The notes beneath the pieces are model-generated. The model ran no database searches. It saw only the letters and a list, made by a program, of their open reading frames with translations, and was not told the origin of the DNA. From contig NC_014541.1 in assembly GCF_000148645.1 (NCBI RefSeq), forward strand, positions 2,999,139-3,063,138: a stretch of 64,000 bases of DNA, written 5' to 3'. Made by a program: the position numbers and the translations under genes. Source of the stretch: Ferrimonas balearica DSM 9799 (GTDB taxonomy: Bacteria; Pseudomonadota; Gammaproteobacteria; Enterobacterales; Shewanellaceae). Below, one piece after another: positions 47,177 to 55,528 of this stretch (position 1 is its first letter; each line of letters begins with the position of its first letter).

Positions 47177-50017
47177 TTAGTGGCGGGCTTTCGGCTTGGA
47201 CGCTTTGTCCAGCAGGGTGAGGATGTTTTTGTAAGGAATGCCGGAGTGGGTGGTCAAACCCACTTCACAGGTGGCAGAGACGGAGTAACCGCTGGTGCAG
47301 CCCTTGTCCTTGGTCTCCTCTTTGAGGTGACGCAGGCCGTGCTCGTTCAGCTCGGGGTAGTTCATGCCCCGGTTACCGGCCATGCCACAGCAACCCACCT
47401 TCTCCGGTACCACCACTTCGGTGGCACAGAGTTCGGCCAGGCCCACCAGATCACCGACGATGCCCAGCTTGCGGCAGGTACAGGTCGGGTGCACCGCGAT
47501 CTTCTCTTCGATCTTGGTGATGTCGAGACGCTCCACCAGGAACTGCATGGCAAACTCTTCCGGACCCAGCAGGTTCAGGCGCTTGTCACAGGCACGACGC
47601 ATCCGCTCCAGACAGGCGGTGGTTTCCACCAGGATCGGGTATTCGCCGTTGTTGGACACCTGCATCAGCCAGTCGGACAGCTCGTCAGACTTGCGGTCGG
47701 CCTGCTCGTTATGACCGTAGGATTCCCACGGCTGGCCGCAGCACAGGCCCTTGGGCTTGTGACCGCTGACCATCTCCAGACCCGCTTTCTCAAACAGCGC
47801 CTTGATGGTTTCCGGAATGGAGCGCTGATCCTCATGCTTGGGCGAGGTGCCCATCATGCGGTTCAGACAGGCCGGGAAGTAGACCGCTTTCACATCACCC
47901 ACGGTTTTCAGTTCCGGCAGGGCTTTGCCGCGCTTCGGCATCCCTTCGGACCACTGCGGGATCGGCAGGCCGGTCTTACGCAGACCCTTGGTGATGCCGG
48001 TGATGGCACCGTCGCCAATCACGGCGCGGGTCAGGTCAGTGGCGCCCAGGGCGAAGCGGGCCACGGACTCCAGAGAACCAAACTTGTCGGCGGTGAAGTT
48101 GGAGATCTTGCGGTCGCCTTCGCTGGCGTACTCGGCACGCATCGCTTTGACGAACTTGCCGGTGTCGATGCCCATCGGGCAGCCCATTTTGCACAGGCCG
48201 TCGGCGGCACAGGTGTCCAGCGCGAAGTAGGGGTACTGCTTCTTGAGGTCGGCCAGCACTTCCGGCTCGGCACCGGTGGTTTCCAGGGTTTTGATCACCC
48301 GGGCCACAGCGGTACGCTGACGCGGCGACAGGGTCAGGCCGTGGGCCACACAGTGGGCTTCACAGAAACCACACTCGATGCACTTGTCGACGATGTCGTG
48401 GATGGTCGGCAGCGGCTTAAAGCCCTTGGCGTGGCAATCCGGGTCGTCGTTGATGATCACGCCGGGGTTGAGGATCCCGGCCGGGTCCATCACCTGCTTA
48501 ACCCGGGCCATCAGGCCGTAGATCTCGCTGCCCCACTCCTTCTCAACGAAGGAGGCCATGCCGAAGCCGGTACCGTGCTCGGCTTTCAGGGAGCCGTCGT
48601 ACTTCACCGCCACCAGCTCAACCATCTCCTGCATAAAGCGGTCGAAGCGGTCGATCTCTTCCTGGGTGCCGAAGTTCTGGGAGAAGATAACGTGGTAGTT
48701 GCCTTCCAGCGCGTGGCCGTAGATCACCGCATCGTTGTAGCCGTGCTCAAACGACAGGGCCTGCAGGTCCAGGGTGGCTTGCGGCAGCACTTCGATGGGG
48801 AAGGCGATGTCTTCAATCACGCAGGAGGTGCCCGCCGGGCGCATGGAGCCCGCCAGCGGGAATACCGCCTTACGGATCGCCCACATGTTGGTGATTTCGG
48901 CGGTGTCCTGAGTGAACTCAACCGGACGGTACAGGCCATGCTTGGCCATGATGGCGCCCATCTTGGCGATGTTGGCGTCGATCTCCTCCTGGCTCATGCC
49001 GAAGGTTTCGAACAGCACGGCGGTCACATCCTTATGGATGTCCGCCAGGAACTCGGGAGTCTGGTACTTGGACGCGGCCACCGCTTTGAGGGCGAAGTTG
49101 TCCAGCAGCTCAGCGGCGTTGGTTTCATCGAACGCGTCTTTGCGCAGCTCCACGATCGCTTCACAGGCGCCCTTGAGGCTGTCGAAGTAAACCATGGCGG
49201 AGGCGCTGTGGGTGGCCTTCGGCACGCTCTTCATAGTGATCTCAGAGAGGAAACCCAGGGTACCTTCCGAGCCCACCATCAGGTGCAGCATGATGTCGAA
49301 CGGGTCGCTGAACTCGACAAAGGAGTTCATGCCGAAACCGGTTACGTTCTTAATGGAGTACTTGCGCTTGATGCGTGCCACCAGGGCTTCGTCGGCCATG
49401 ATGGTGTCGCGGATCTCGGCCAGACCTTCCAGCACTTCAGGGTGCTTGATGGCAAACTGGGCGCGGCTCTGCTCACAGCCGGTGTCCAGTACCGTACCGT
49501 CCGCCAGCACGATGCGGGCAGAGTCGATCAGGCGGTAGGCGTTCTGGTGGGTACCACAGTTCATGCCGGAGGCGTTGTTGGCGACGATGCCGCCCACCAT
49601 GGCAGAGGCGATGGTGGCCGGGTCAGGGCCAAACTTCCAGCCCAGCGGGGCCAGCACCTGGTTCACCTTGGCGCCAATCACGCCCGGCTGCAGCTTGATG
49701 CGCGCGCCGTCTTCCAGTACTTCGTAGTCGGTCCAGTGGGCACCGGCCACCATCAGTACGGAGTCAGACAGGGCCTGGCCACACAGAGCGGTACCGGCGG
49801 CACGGAAAGTCACCGGGGTTTTGGCCTGGTAACACTCGGCCAAGGCCGCGGCCACTTCGGATTCGGTTTTCGGGTGCAGCACCACTTGCGGGCGCTTCTG
49901 ATAGAAAGAGGCGTCAGTCCCCCACGCCACGCGGCGCAGATTGTCGGTGTAGACGCGATCCTGGTCAAGGATCTGGCCCAATTTGTCGGCCAGCACACTG
50001 ATGTTGGATTGCAGCAT
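47177..50017 (-). CDS. dld: FAD/Fe-S D-lactate dehydrogenase (Dld-II type)
   Basis: 946 residues. N-terminal FAD-binding PCMH domain (VTFRAAGTALCGQALSDSV, GMNCGTHQNAYR), FAD-oxidase C-terminal domain (EHGTGFGMASFVEKEWG), then two 4Fe-4S motifs (CIECGFCEAHCVAHG and CAADGLCKMGCPMG) and a CCG-type region (GLCCGQPWES, GCCGMAGNRG). This is the architecture of the S. oneidensis Dld-II respiratory D-lactate dehydrogenase. AGGAAG precedes the ATG at 50017; the longer frame to 50056 runs into the intergenic hairpin. It follows lldP by 80 bases. Confidence 0.93.
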   Translation of the reverse strand: MLQSNISVLADKLGQILDQDRVYTDNLRRVAWGTDASFYQKRPQVVLHPKTESEVAAALAECYQAKTPVTFRAAGTALCGQALSDSVLMVAGAHWTDYEVLEDGARIKLQPGVIGAKVNQVLAPLGWKFGPDPATIASAMVGGIVANNASGMNCGTHQNAYRLIDSARIVLADGTVLDTGCEQSRAQFAIKHPEVLEGLAEIRDTIMADEALVARIKRKYSIKNVTGFGMNSFVEFSDPFDIMLHLMVGSEGTLGFLSEITMKSVPKATHSASAMVYFDSLKGACEAIVELRKDAFDETNAAELLDNFALKAVAASKYQTPEFLADIHKDVTAVLFETFGMSQEEIDANIAKMGAIMAKHGLYRPVEFTQDTAEITNMWAIRKAVFPLAGSMRPAGTSCVIEDIAFPIEVLPQATLDLQALSFEHGYNDAVIYGHALEGNYHVIFSQNFGTQEEIDRFDRFMQEMVELVAVKYDGSLKAEHGTGFGMASFVEKEWGSEIYGLMARVKQVMDPAGILNPGVIINDDPDCHAKGFKPLPTIHDIVDKCIECGFCEAHCVAHGLTLSPRQRTAVARVIKTLETTGAEPEVLADLKKQYPYFALDTCAADGLCKMGCPMGIDTGKFVKAMRAEYASEGDRKISNFTADKFGSLESVARFALGATDLTRAVIGDGAITGITKGLRKTGLPIPQWSEGMPKRGKALPELKTVGDVKAVYFPACLNRMMGTSPKHEDQRSIPETIKALFEKAGLEMVSGHKPKGLCCGQPWESYGHNEQADRKSDELSDWLMQVSNNGEYPILVETTACLERMRRACDKRLNLLGPEEFAMQFLVERLDITKIEEKIAVHPTCTCRKLGIVGDLVGLAELCATEVVVPEKVGCCGMAGNRGMNYPELNEHGLRHLKEETKDKGCTSGYSVSATCEVGLTTHSGIPYKNILTLLDKASKPKARH

Positions 50018-50056
50018 GTGATCTTCCTTTGGTTTTTTGCTCACAAAAGACGACAA

Positions 50057-50077
50057 AGCCGGGCATCACGCCCGGCT
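50057..50077 (-). terminator. Hairpin between lldP and dld
   Basis: AGCCGGGC/GCCCGGCT stem with a 5-base loop, followed on the minus strand by TTGTCG. The T run is weak, so it may only lower dld expression relative to lldP. Confidence 0.4.
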
Positions 50078-50097
50078 GTCGTTGGCTTACCGACCTA

Positions 50098-51771
50098 TCA
50101 GAGGCCGCCCCACATAAAGGCGATGGTACCGGCAATCATCGCGTAGCCCAGCGCCACTGGCAGGGTCTTGCGGATGATCTCAGACTCACGTCCGGCCATG
50201 CCTACAACGGTAGCCGCGGCTACCACGTTCATTACACACATCATGTTACCGGCGTTGGCACCGATGCCCTGCAGGGCCAGTACCAGCGCGTGGTTCATGC
50301 CGATGTTGTCCGCCACGCCATACTGCAGGCCGGAGAACATCATGTTGGAGAAGGTGGCAGAACCGGACAGGAAGGCACCGAAGATGCCCACGACCGGCGC
50401 CATCCAGGCCCACACGGCACCCATGGAACCTGCCAGCAGTTCAGCCAGCTGGTTCGGCATGGATTCCAGACCCGCGGCGTTGGTGCCGGAGTTCAGGAAG
50501 ATCTTCACCATCGGTACAGAAGCACCGAGGGAGATGATGGTGGGTACCATGGATTTACAGGAGCTGGTGAAGCTGTGCTTAAAGGCGTGCGGTTTCATCT
50601 TGAAGATGAAGTAACCCAGGATACACACGGTCACAAAGAAGGCGCCCGGCGCATACAGGGTCTGGAAGCCAGCCTTGAGGTTGGTGCCCAGCAGATCGGT
50701 CCAGCCGATGTTGAAGCTCAGCAGGAAGGATTTGAGCGGGGCCACAGTACGGGACAGCACCAGCAGGGCCGCCATCACCAGGTAGGGGGTCCAGGCAGCG
50801 ATCTGGGAGATCTCATTCTTGGTGGCAGCGGCGCCAACAGACTGAGGCTGACCCACCGGAGCGTCGTCAGACTTCGGCTCGTTGTCAGCAAAATCGTGCC
50901 AGGCTTCGCTCGGCAGCAGGAAGCCTTTCTTGGCGGCCGGGATCACGATGGCCATGCCGATCAGCGCACCGATAACGGACGGGAACTCCGGGCCGGCGAT
51001 GTAGTTGATGGTCCAGGCCGGGAGGGTGAATGCCAGACCGGCGAACAGGGCAAACTTCCAGATCGCCAGACCTTCGGCGAAGGACTTGTTGCGACCGAAG
51101 AAGCCAGTCAGTACCGCCACCAGCACCAGCGGGATCAGGGTACCGGTCACCAGGTCGATGGTGATCATGTGCATGGCGATAAAGCGGGCGTAGTCAGCGA
51201 AGCTGCCGCCGTGCTCAGCGATCTGAGCCGCAGCCATGGACACACCACCTTCCATCAGGCCCTGCTCCATACCGAACAGTACCGGCAGACCGATGGCACC
51301 GAAGGACACGGAAGTGGAGTCGGCAATCAGCGCAACCACCGCCGCCGCAATCGGCGGCACACCCAGCAGCACCAGCAGCGGGGCACCGATGGCAGCAGGC
51401 GTACCGAAGCCGGCAGAACCCTCAATAAAGGAACCGAACAGCCAGCAGATGATGATCACCTGCACCCGTGCGTCAGCACTGATGTTGGTGAAACCGGCAC
51501 GGATGGTATCCATGGCACCGGAGTTCTTCAGGGTGTTCAGCAGGAAAATCGCGCCGAAGATGATGGAAAGCGGGGTTAGCGCAGAAAGGAAGCCTTCAAC
51601 AACGGAGGCCATCAGCATGGTGCCTTCCATCTCCCAGATGAAGAAAGCCACCAGGCCGGTCAGTACGGCGGAGATGGGCATGGCACGGGATGCGGGCATC
51701 CGCATCAGTACCAGGAACACCAGCACCGAGATCACCGGCGTCAGCGTCGCCAGAGTTTGAATGAGGGTCAC
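50098..51771 (-). CDS. lldP: Lactate permease
   Basis: 557 residues with about 12-14 membrane helices, of the LctP family (EGSAGFGTPAAIGAPLLVLLGVPP, SDSTSVSFGAIGLPV-like ADSTSVSFGAIGLPV, GIFGAFLSGSATFSN). It imports L- and D-lactate and glycolate with protons. It starts with GTG (51771), with AGAGGA and AAGG upstream. It is the first gene of the lactate locus and has the richest promoter, with a CRP box, an FNR-like box and a perfect palindrome upstream. Confidence 0.96.
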   Translation of the reverse strand: MTLIQTLATLTPVISVLVFLVLMRMPASRAMPISAVLTGLVAFFIWEMEGTMLMASVVEGFLSALTPLSIIFGAIFLLNTLKNSGAMDTIRAGFTNISADARVQVIIICWLFGSFIEGSAGFGTPAAIGAPLLVLLGVPPIAAAVVALIADSTSVSFGAIGLPVLFGMEQGLMEGGVSMAAAQIAEHGGSFADYARFIAMHMITIDLVTGTLIPLVLVAVLTGFFGRNKSFAEGLAIWKFALFAGLAFTLPAWTINYIAGPEFPSVIGALIGMAIVIPAAKKGFLLPSEAWHDFADNEPKSDDAPVGQPQSVGAAATKNEISQIAAWTPYLVMAALLVLSRTVAPLKSFLLSFNIGWTDLLGTNLKAGFQTLYAPGAFFVTVCILGYFIFKMKPHAFKHSFTSSCKSMVPTIISLGASVPMVKIFLNSGTNAAGLESMPNQLAELLAGSMGAVWAWMAPVVGIFGAFLSGSATFSNMMFSGLQYGVADNIGMNHALVLALQGIGANAGNMMCVMNVVAAATVVGMAGRESEIIRKTLPVALGYAMIAGTIAFMWGGL

Positions 51772-51903
51772 AACCTTGTCCTCTTTAGTGTCACTCGCGT
51801 GTTTATTTTATGTTCGTTTACCGTTCCGCACATCGGAATGGAGCGAGATCGTCCCTTAAGAGGCACAATCGGCAGGCAGGAACTCCACACCTGGGGATCG
51901 GCG

Positions 51904-51917
51904 GGAAGAATTCTTCC
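51904..51917. promoter_or_regulatory. Perfect 14-bp palindrome upstream of lldP
   Basis: GGAAGAATTCTTCC, 133-146 bases before lldP. It is unlike the LldR-type site before lldE. It could be the operator of another regulator; none is identified. Confidence 0.4.
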
Positions 51918-51936
51918 AGTCTGACCCATGCAATTC

Positions 51937-51952
51937 TGTGACGGCGGTCACC
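51937..51952. promoter_or_regulatory. CRP box upstream of lldP
   Basis: TGTGA-CGGCGG-TCACC matches the TGTGA-N6-TCACA consensus at nine of ten positions. It lies 166-181 bases before the lldP start. Confidence 0.65.
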
Positions 51953-51988
51953 CGGACTGGAATGAATGCTCGCATGAATGCCCATCAC

Positions 51989-52002
51989 TTGAGCGAGATC
52001 AA
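51989..52002. promoter_or_regulatory. FNR-like box between lrgB and lldP
   Basis: TTGAG-CGAG-ATCAA, nine of ten to TTGAT-N4-ATCAA. Being 218-231 bases from lldP, its target is uncertain. Confidence 0.35.
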
Positions 52003-52004
52003 AA

Positions 52005-52025
52005 GGTCGCACCAATGTTGCGACC
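52005..52025 (-). terminator. Likely terminator of lrgAB
   Basis: GGTCGCA/TGCGACC stem with a 7-base loop; on the minus strand TTTT follows. It is about 110 bases after the lrgB stop. It could instead be an operator, as the arms are a perfect inverted repeat. Confidence 0.45.
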
Positions 52026-52132
52026 CGGTTACATCCAGCTCACATCTCGCGCAAATGTTTGTTCTTCAGGGTGTTTTTGTGGCAATTCAAGAATTCCCTT
52101 ATGGGCAATTTGGGGCTATTTTGACGCGCCTC

Positions 52133-52834
52133 TCAACTGGAAAACCACTGATGGATCAATGGCATGACCAATGACGCAGCAATGGCGGTGAGGGCCATTG
52201 CCAATCCGGCAAAGGCACCGGACTCCGGATGGAGCTGAAATGCCCGGGCTGCCCCCTGGCCATGAGCGGTCGCCCCCAGTGCCAAACCCATCACTTTTGG
52301 ATCGCGCACCCCGATCCGGGACAACACGCCGCTGCCGATGATGCTGCCCAGGTTGCCGGTGATCACCACAAACACAATGGTGAGGGACACCACGGCCTCG
52401 ATGCGGTCACTGATCCCCATCGCCACCGGCACCGTCACCGACTTCAATGCCAGTGACTGCCCCACTTCGCTGGGCATCGCCAGCATCCGCCCCAACTGCA
52501 CTGCCGAGAAATAGCTGATCAGCACCGAAGCCAGGATAGCCAGGCCAATCGGCAGCCACAGCCGCAGTACGTGCTCACGCTGCCGGTACAGTGGTACCGC
52601 CAGTGCCACGGTCGCCGGGCCGAGCAGCAGGTGGATCATCTGGGTATCAGCAAAGTAACGGCTGTAGGGGATGTCCAACGCCACCAGCAGGGCGATCAGG
52701 GTGAGAATGGCGAACGCCACGGGGTTGAACAGTGGGTGACGGCCGCTGCGTTCAAACAGCCACTGGCCACAGGCGAACACCAGCAGGGTCAGCATCAGGC
52801 AGAACACGGGATGAGACAGAACCACGGCGCTCAT
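52133..52834 (-). CDS. lrgB: LrgB/CidB-family membrane protein
   Basis: 233 residues with about six membrane helices. FNPVAFAILTLIALLVALDIPYSRYF, LLGPATVALAVPLYRQ, ALKSVTVPVAMGISDRIE and GLALGATAHGQGAARAF are LrgB family landmarks. It forms a pair with LrgA; in different bacteria the pair is linked to murein hydrolase control, glycolate/pyruvate transport and overflow metabolism. The start at 52834 overlaps the lrgA stop (ATGA). Its place next to lldP fits a carboxylate-related role, which is inference. Confidence 0.9.
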   Translation of the reverse strand: MSAVVLSHPVFCLMLTLLVFACGQWLFERSGRHPLFNPVAFAILTLIALLVALDIPYSRYFADTQMIHLLLGPATVALAVPLYRQREHVLRLWLPIGLAILASVLISYFSAVQLGRMLAMPSEVGQSLALKSVTVPVAMGISDRIEAVVSLTIVFVVITGNLGSIIGSGVLSRIGVRDPKVMGLALGATAHGQGAARAFQLHPESGAFAGLAMALTAIAASLVMPLIHQWFSS

Positions 52835-53187
52835 TGCCGGCCTCGCTTCAGGCGCATGGTCGCGGCCATCACACCGGCGCTGACCAGCAGCGTCAACATC
52901 GTCGCCGCCAGCACCGCAATGGTGGTGGGCAACCAGGCCGCCAGCAACTGGTCGCCGTACACCATCACACCCACCCCCGCCGGGACAAATAGCAGGGCCA
53001 GGTAACGCAATAAGCCATCGCTGGCCTCGGCGATGGCGACAGGCACCCGCCCCAGGCCACACAGCAGCGCAAACAGCATCAATAAGCCGATCACCGAGCC
53101 CGGCACCGGCCAGTCAAAGGCGTGACTGAGCCCCTCCCCCAGCAACCAGAACCCCAATAGGGCAGTAAAACCAAACAACGTCTGCAT
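52831..53187 (-). CDS. lrgA: CidA/LrgA-family membrane protein
   Basis: 118 residues with four membrane helices (LLGFWLLGEGLSHAF, VPGSVIGLLMLFALL, LLFVPAGVGVMVYG, TMLTLLVSAGVM). The PGSVIGLLMLF motif and FVPAGVGVM are typical of the LrgA/CidA holin-like family. It is coupled to lrgB by overlapping codons. GGAG precedes the ATG. A divergent DUF2726 gene begins 178 bases away. Confidence 0.9.
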   Translation of the reverse strand: MQTLFGFTALLGFWLLGEGLSHAFDWPVPGSVIGLLMLFALLCGLGRVPVAIAEASDGLLRYLALLFVPAGVGVMVYGDQLLAAWLPTTIAVLAATMLTLLVSAGVMAATMRLKRGRQ

Positions 53188-53364
53188 CCTCTCTCCGGGC
53201 GCTTTTCAGGTTTTGGCGGCATAGAATGCCTCGCCGGACAGAAAATGCCCGCCGGGTCGCTGAGGCTGTGAAGCGGATCAAGCCCTTACCCCCCTGCTGA
53301 CGGTTTTCTCGCGGGGGATCAACAGGTAGAGTGGTGGGGTTGATTAATTCACGGAGAAACCCGA

Positions 53365-53856
53365 GTGGAGTGGCTGATTCTGGCTTCCATCCTGGTCGCC
53401 GCCCTATGGTGGTGGCAACGTGCAACCCCCTCGGAACCGGCCCGACCGTTGCTGAGCCCAACCGAACAACAATGTGAGCGCACACTGCGCGCGCTGACTG
53501 GAGAATCCGTACTGCTGCACAGCAAGGTGCATCTGGCGACCCTGCTGCCCAACCGCTACCGGGCGCGCAAACGCACCCTGGATTTCCTGCTGACCGACGC
53601 CCACACCCATCAGCCGCTGCTGGCGGTGACCCTCAGTACCGATCCGGTCTTGCGACGGCTGTGCCGCGAAGCCAATCTGCCGCTGGTTTGTGGCTGCAAC
53701 GGCATCGATCCGGCCCGACTTGGCGCCCTTCTGCCCGACAACGCCGGTCCGGCCGTGACGCCCCACGGCCATCTGAGCGACGACGAACGGGACAGTCTGT
53801 TTGACATGATCCAGTCGCTGCACGGCGACGGGGCCAAACCCAGCTCCGGCGCTTAA
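53365..53856 (+). CDS. DUF2726 membrane-anchored protein, short form
   Basis: 163 residues. One N-terminal membrane helix (WLILASILVAALWWW) and a cytoplasmic domain with SPTEQQCERTLRAL, VLLHSKVHLATLLP, LDFLLTDAHTHQPLLAVTL and REANLPLVC, the layout of DUF2726, a nuclease-like (restriction-fold) domain of unknown role. It starts with GTG 9 bases after GGAG. It has no winged-helix tail, unlike its neighbour of the same family at 54494. Confidence 0.75.
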   Translation: MEWLILASILVAALWWWQRATPSEPARPLLSPTEQQCERTLRALTGESVLLHSKVHLATLLPNRYRARKRTLDFLLTDAHTHQPLLAVTLSTDPVLRRLCREANLPLVCGCNGIDPARLGALLPDNAGPAVTPHGHLSDDERDSLFDMIQSLHGDGAKPSSGA

Positions 53857-53862
53857 TCGCGC

Positions 53863-54381
53863 TTAGTAACGATCCAGCATCGCCGTCTCAAAGGGCGGCG
53901 GGCTGATCTGCCACTGGGCCAAGCGCTCAGCCAACGCCTCCTGTTCACGCACCACCTCGGAAAGGGTCAGCGTGTTGTTGTCCAGCCGATACACCTGGAT
54001 GCGACTGTCGTGGTAATAACTCAGGATGCTGAGCGCCTCCGGCTCCTTTCGTTCCGCCGCGGCCTGAATCGCCGCCAGCTTGCGGAAGATGCGGTTGTGG
54101 CGCTGCTTGGTCTGCCACACCAGCATCACCTCGGCCATAAACGGCTTGTCCTTTAATCCCGCCAGCACCGCAGAACACAGCGCCAACGCCAGCACCACCC
54201 CCATCAGGTTAAGGTGAAAATGTCCGGTACTCTCACCGGAGGCCACCGGCCCCTGGCCAAACAGGGCGATCAACAGGCTGCCAAAGGCCACGGACAGCAA
54301 CGCCAGTGCCGCAACAAATCCCAGTGAAATTTGGTTAACCCGACGTCGATAGTGACCCGGTTCAATGGCACTCAACTCCAT
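53863..54381 (-). CDS. DUF3087 membrane protein
   Basis: 172 residues. PGHYRRRVNQISLGFVAALALLSVAFGSLLIALFG opens with a basic segment and a membrane helix; a second helix follows (LMGVVLALALCSAVLAGL), then a cytoplasmic helical region ending in Tyr. This matches DUF3087, of unknown function. The ATG at 54381 has AAGGAG upstream. It converges with the DUF2726 gene on its left (6 bases apart) and is divergent from the one on its right. Confidence 0.8.
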   Translation of the reverse strand: MELSAIEPGHYRRRVNQISLGFVAALALLSVAFGSLLIALFGQGPVASGESTGHFHLNLMGVVLALALCSAVLAGLKDKPFMAEVMLVWQTKQRHNRIFRKLAAIQAAAERKEPEALSILSYYHDSRIQVYRLDNNTLTLSEVVREQEALAERLAQWQISPPPFETAMLDRY

Positions 54382-54493
54382 CCTGCTCTGCTCCTTATGA
54401 GGGTTATCTGGGCCGCAGTGTACGCTGGCAAAAGCCAACCGCCTAATGCCGGTCTATCTTTACCATTCCCCGTCACGTCGTGGTGGTTGTCCG

Positions 54494-55297
54494 ATGGGAA
54501 TGATCGGTTATCTGTTGATCCTGTTGATATTGGTACTGGCACTGCTGCTGGCCCTGTGGTGGCGACAACGTCGCGAAACCGACCGTGGCCCCGGCCTGAG
54601 CCATCAGGAGCGCACCTTCCAGGCGGCGCTGCAGAGCGCGCTGGATACCCTGTCGCTGCCCTTGCGCCCCTTTGCCCGGGTTAAGGTGTCTGACGTTCTG
54701 GCGCCGGGACGCGGCCAGCAGCGCAAACATTGGCTGGCCCAATACGCCGAACTGAAGGACGCCACCTTCGACTTCGTCCTGTGTGACGCCAAAAGCCTGA
54801 CCATCCGGGCCGCCATCACCCTGGACCAAAACCATAAGGGCCAGCGTACCCGCGATGCGCTGATTGCCACCGCCTGTGAGGCCACCGGCCTGCCACTGCT
54901 GCACTTCCCGGCCCAGCGCCACTACCCGCAGGAACCGCTGCAGGCGGCGCTGCTGAAAACCCTGCCGCTGGCGACGGAAACCGCGCAATCCGGCACGTCG
55001 TTAGCGGACAGCACACCCGACCCCACCACCGCGCCCCGCCCTGCCATCGATCCGCGGGTTATTGAGCGCCTCAGCACCGAAGAGTTTGCCGCCCGATTGT
55101 CACTGCATCCCCGTGCCTTGCTGGCGATGCTGGCCCGGCTGGGGTATCTGGAGTGGGATGACCACGGCCAGCTGCAACTGACCAGCAAAGGCAAGCGAAA
55201 AGGGGCGGTTCAATGGCAGGATGAGAGTGAGAAGCGACAGTTTCAGTGGTCGGTCAGGGATCGCCACCGGGCCAGCGGACAGTTGGTAAAAACCTAA
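54494..55297 (+). CDS. DUF2726 membrane-anchored protein with C-terminal helical domain
   Basis: 267 residues. N-terminal membrane helix (MIGYLLILLILVLALLLAL), DUF2726 domain (SHQERTFQAALQSALD, VKVSDVLAPG, FDFVLCDAKSLTIRAAITLD, ACEATGLPLLHFP; about 35-150), an Ala/Thr/Pro linker, and a possible winged-helix region (RLSLHPRALLAMLARLGYLEWDDHGQLQLTSKG). The start is uncertain (54446, 54494 or 54500), as none has a strong ribosome site; 54494 gives a normal membrane anchor. Function unknown. Confidence 0.72.
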   Translation: MGMIGYLLILLILVLALLLALWWRQRRETDRGPGLSHQERTFQAALQSALDTLSLPLRPFARVKVSDVLAPGRGQQRKHWLAQYAELKDATFDFVLCDAKSLTIRAAITLDQNHKGQRTRDALIATACEATGLPLLHFPAQRHYPQEPLQAALLKTLPLATETAQSGTSLADSTPDPTTAPRPAIDPRVIERLSTEEFAARLSLHPRALLAMLARLGYLEWDDHGQLQLTSKGKRKGAVQWQDESEKRQFQWSVRDRHRASGQLVKT

Positions 55298-55324
55298 CCT
55301 AGCGCCCATTTTTCTCTTTCCTGC

Positions 55325-55352
55325 TTGCGTTGGGCTGCGCCACAGGTAGAAT
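55325..55352 (+). promoter_or_regulatory. Sigma70 promoter of the riboswitch operon
   Basis: TTGCGT (55325-55330), 16 bases, TAGAAT (55347-55352). The start would lie near 55359, about 15 bases before the aptamer. Confidence 0.6.
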
Positions 55353-55373
55353 GCGCGCCCAACAATTTATGGC

Positions 55374-55438
55374 GCTGTATATCTCTGGAAATCTGGTCCA
55401 GAAGTCTCTACCACAAGACCGAATCTTGTGACTACAGT
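55374..55438 (+). ncRNA. Guanine-class purine riboswitch aptamer
   Basis: P1 is formed by CTGTA (55375-55379) and TACAG (55433-55437); P2 by TCTGG and TCCAGA; J2/3 is GTCTCTAC; P3 is CACAAG and CTTGTG with loop ACCGAAT; J3/1 reads ACTAC. The TATATC after P1 and the TCTCTAC are conserved core bases. The pyrimidine at the ligand-contact position is C, which pairs with guanine or hypoxanthine (U would mean adenine). It stands before a purine permease-xpt operon. Confidence 0.88.
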
Positions 55439-55445
55439 CCAACCC

Positions 55446-55470
55446 CCATCCGGCGCTCTGCGCCGGGTGG
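55446..55470 (+). promoter_or_regulatory. Expression-platform hairpin of the riboswitch
   Basis: An 11-bp stem (CCATCCGGCGC with GCGCCGGGTGG, one G-T pair) with loop TCT begins 8 bases after the aptamer. No T run follows, so it is not a standard intrinsic terminator. Control may act through Rho or through access to the ribosome site at 55516. Confidence 0.5.
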
Positions 55471-55528
55471 TTCCAGTGATACCGCCGGTAAATTGCCCTG
55501 AAAACATTAAAACCGAAAGGCAAATTCT

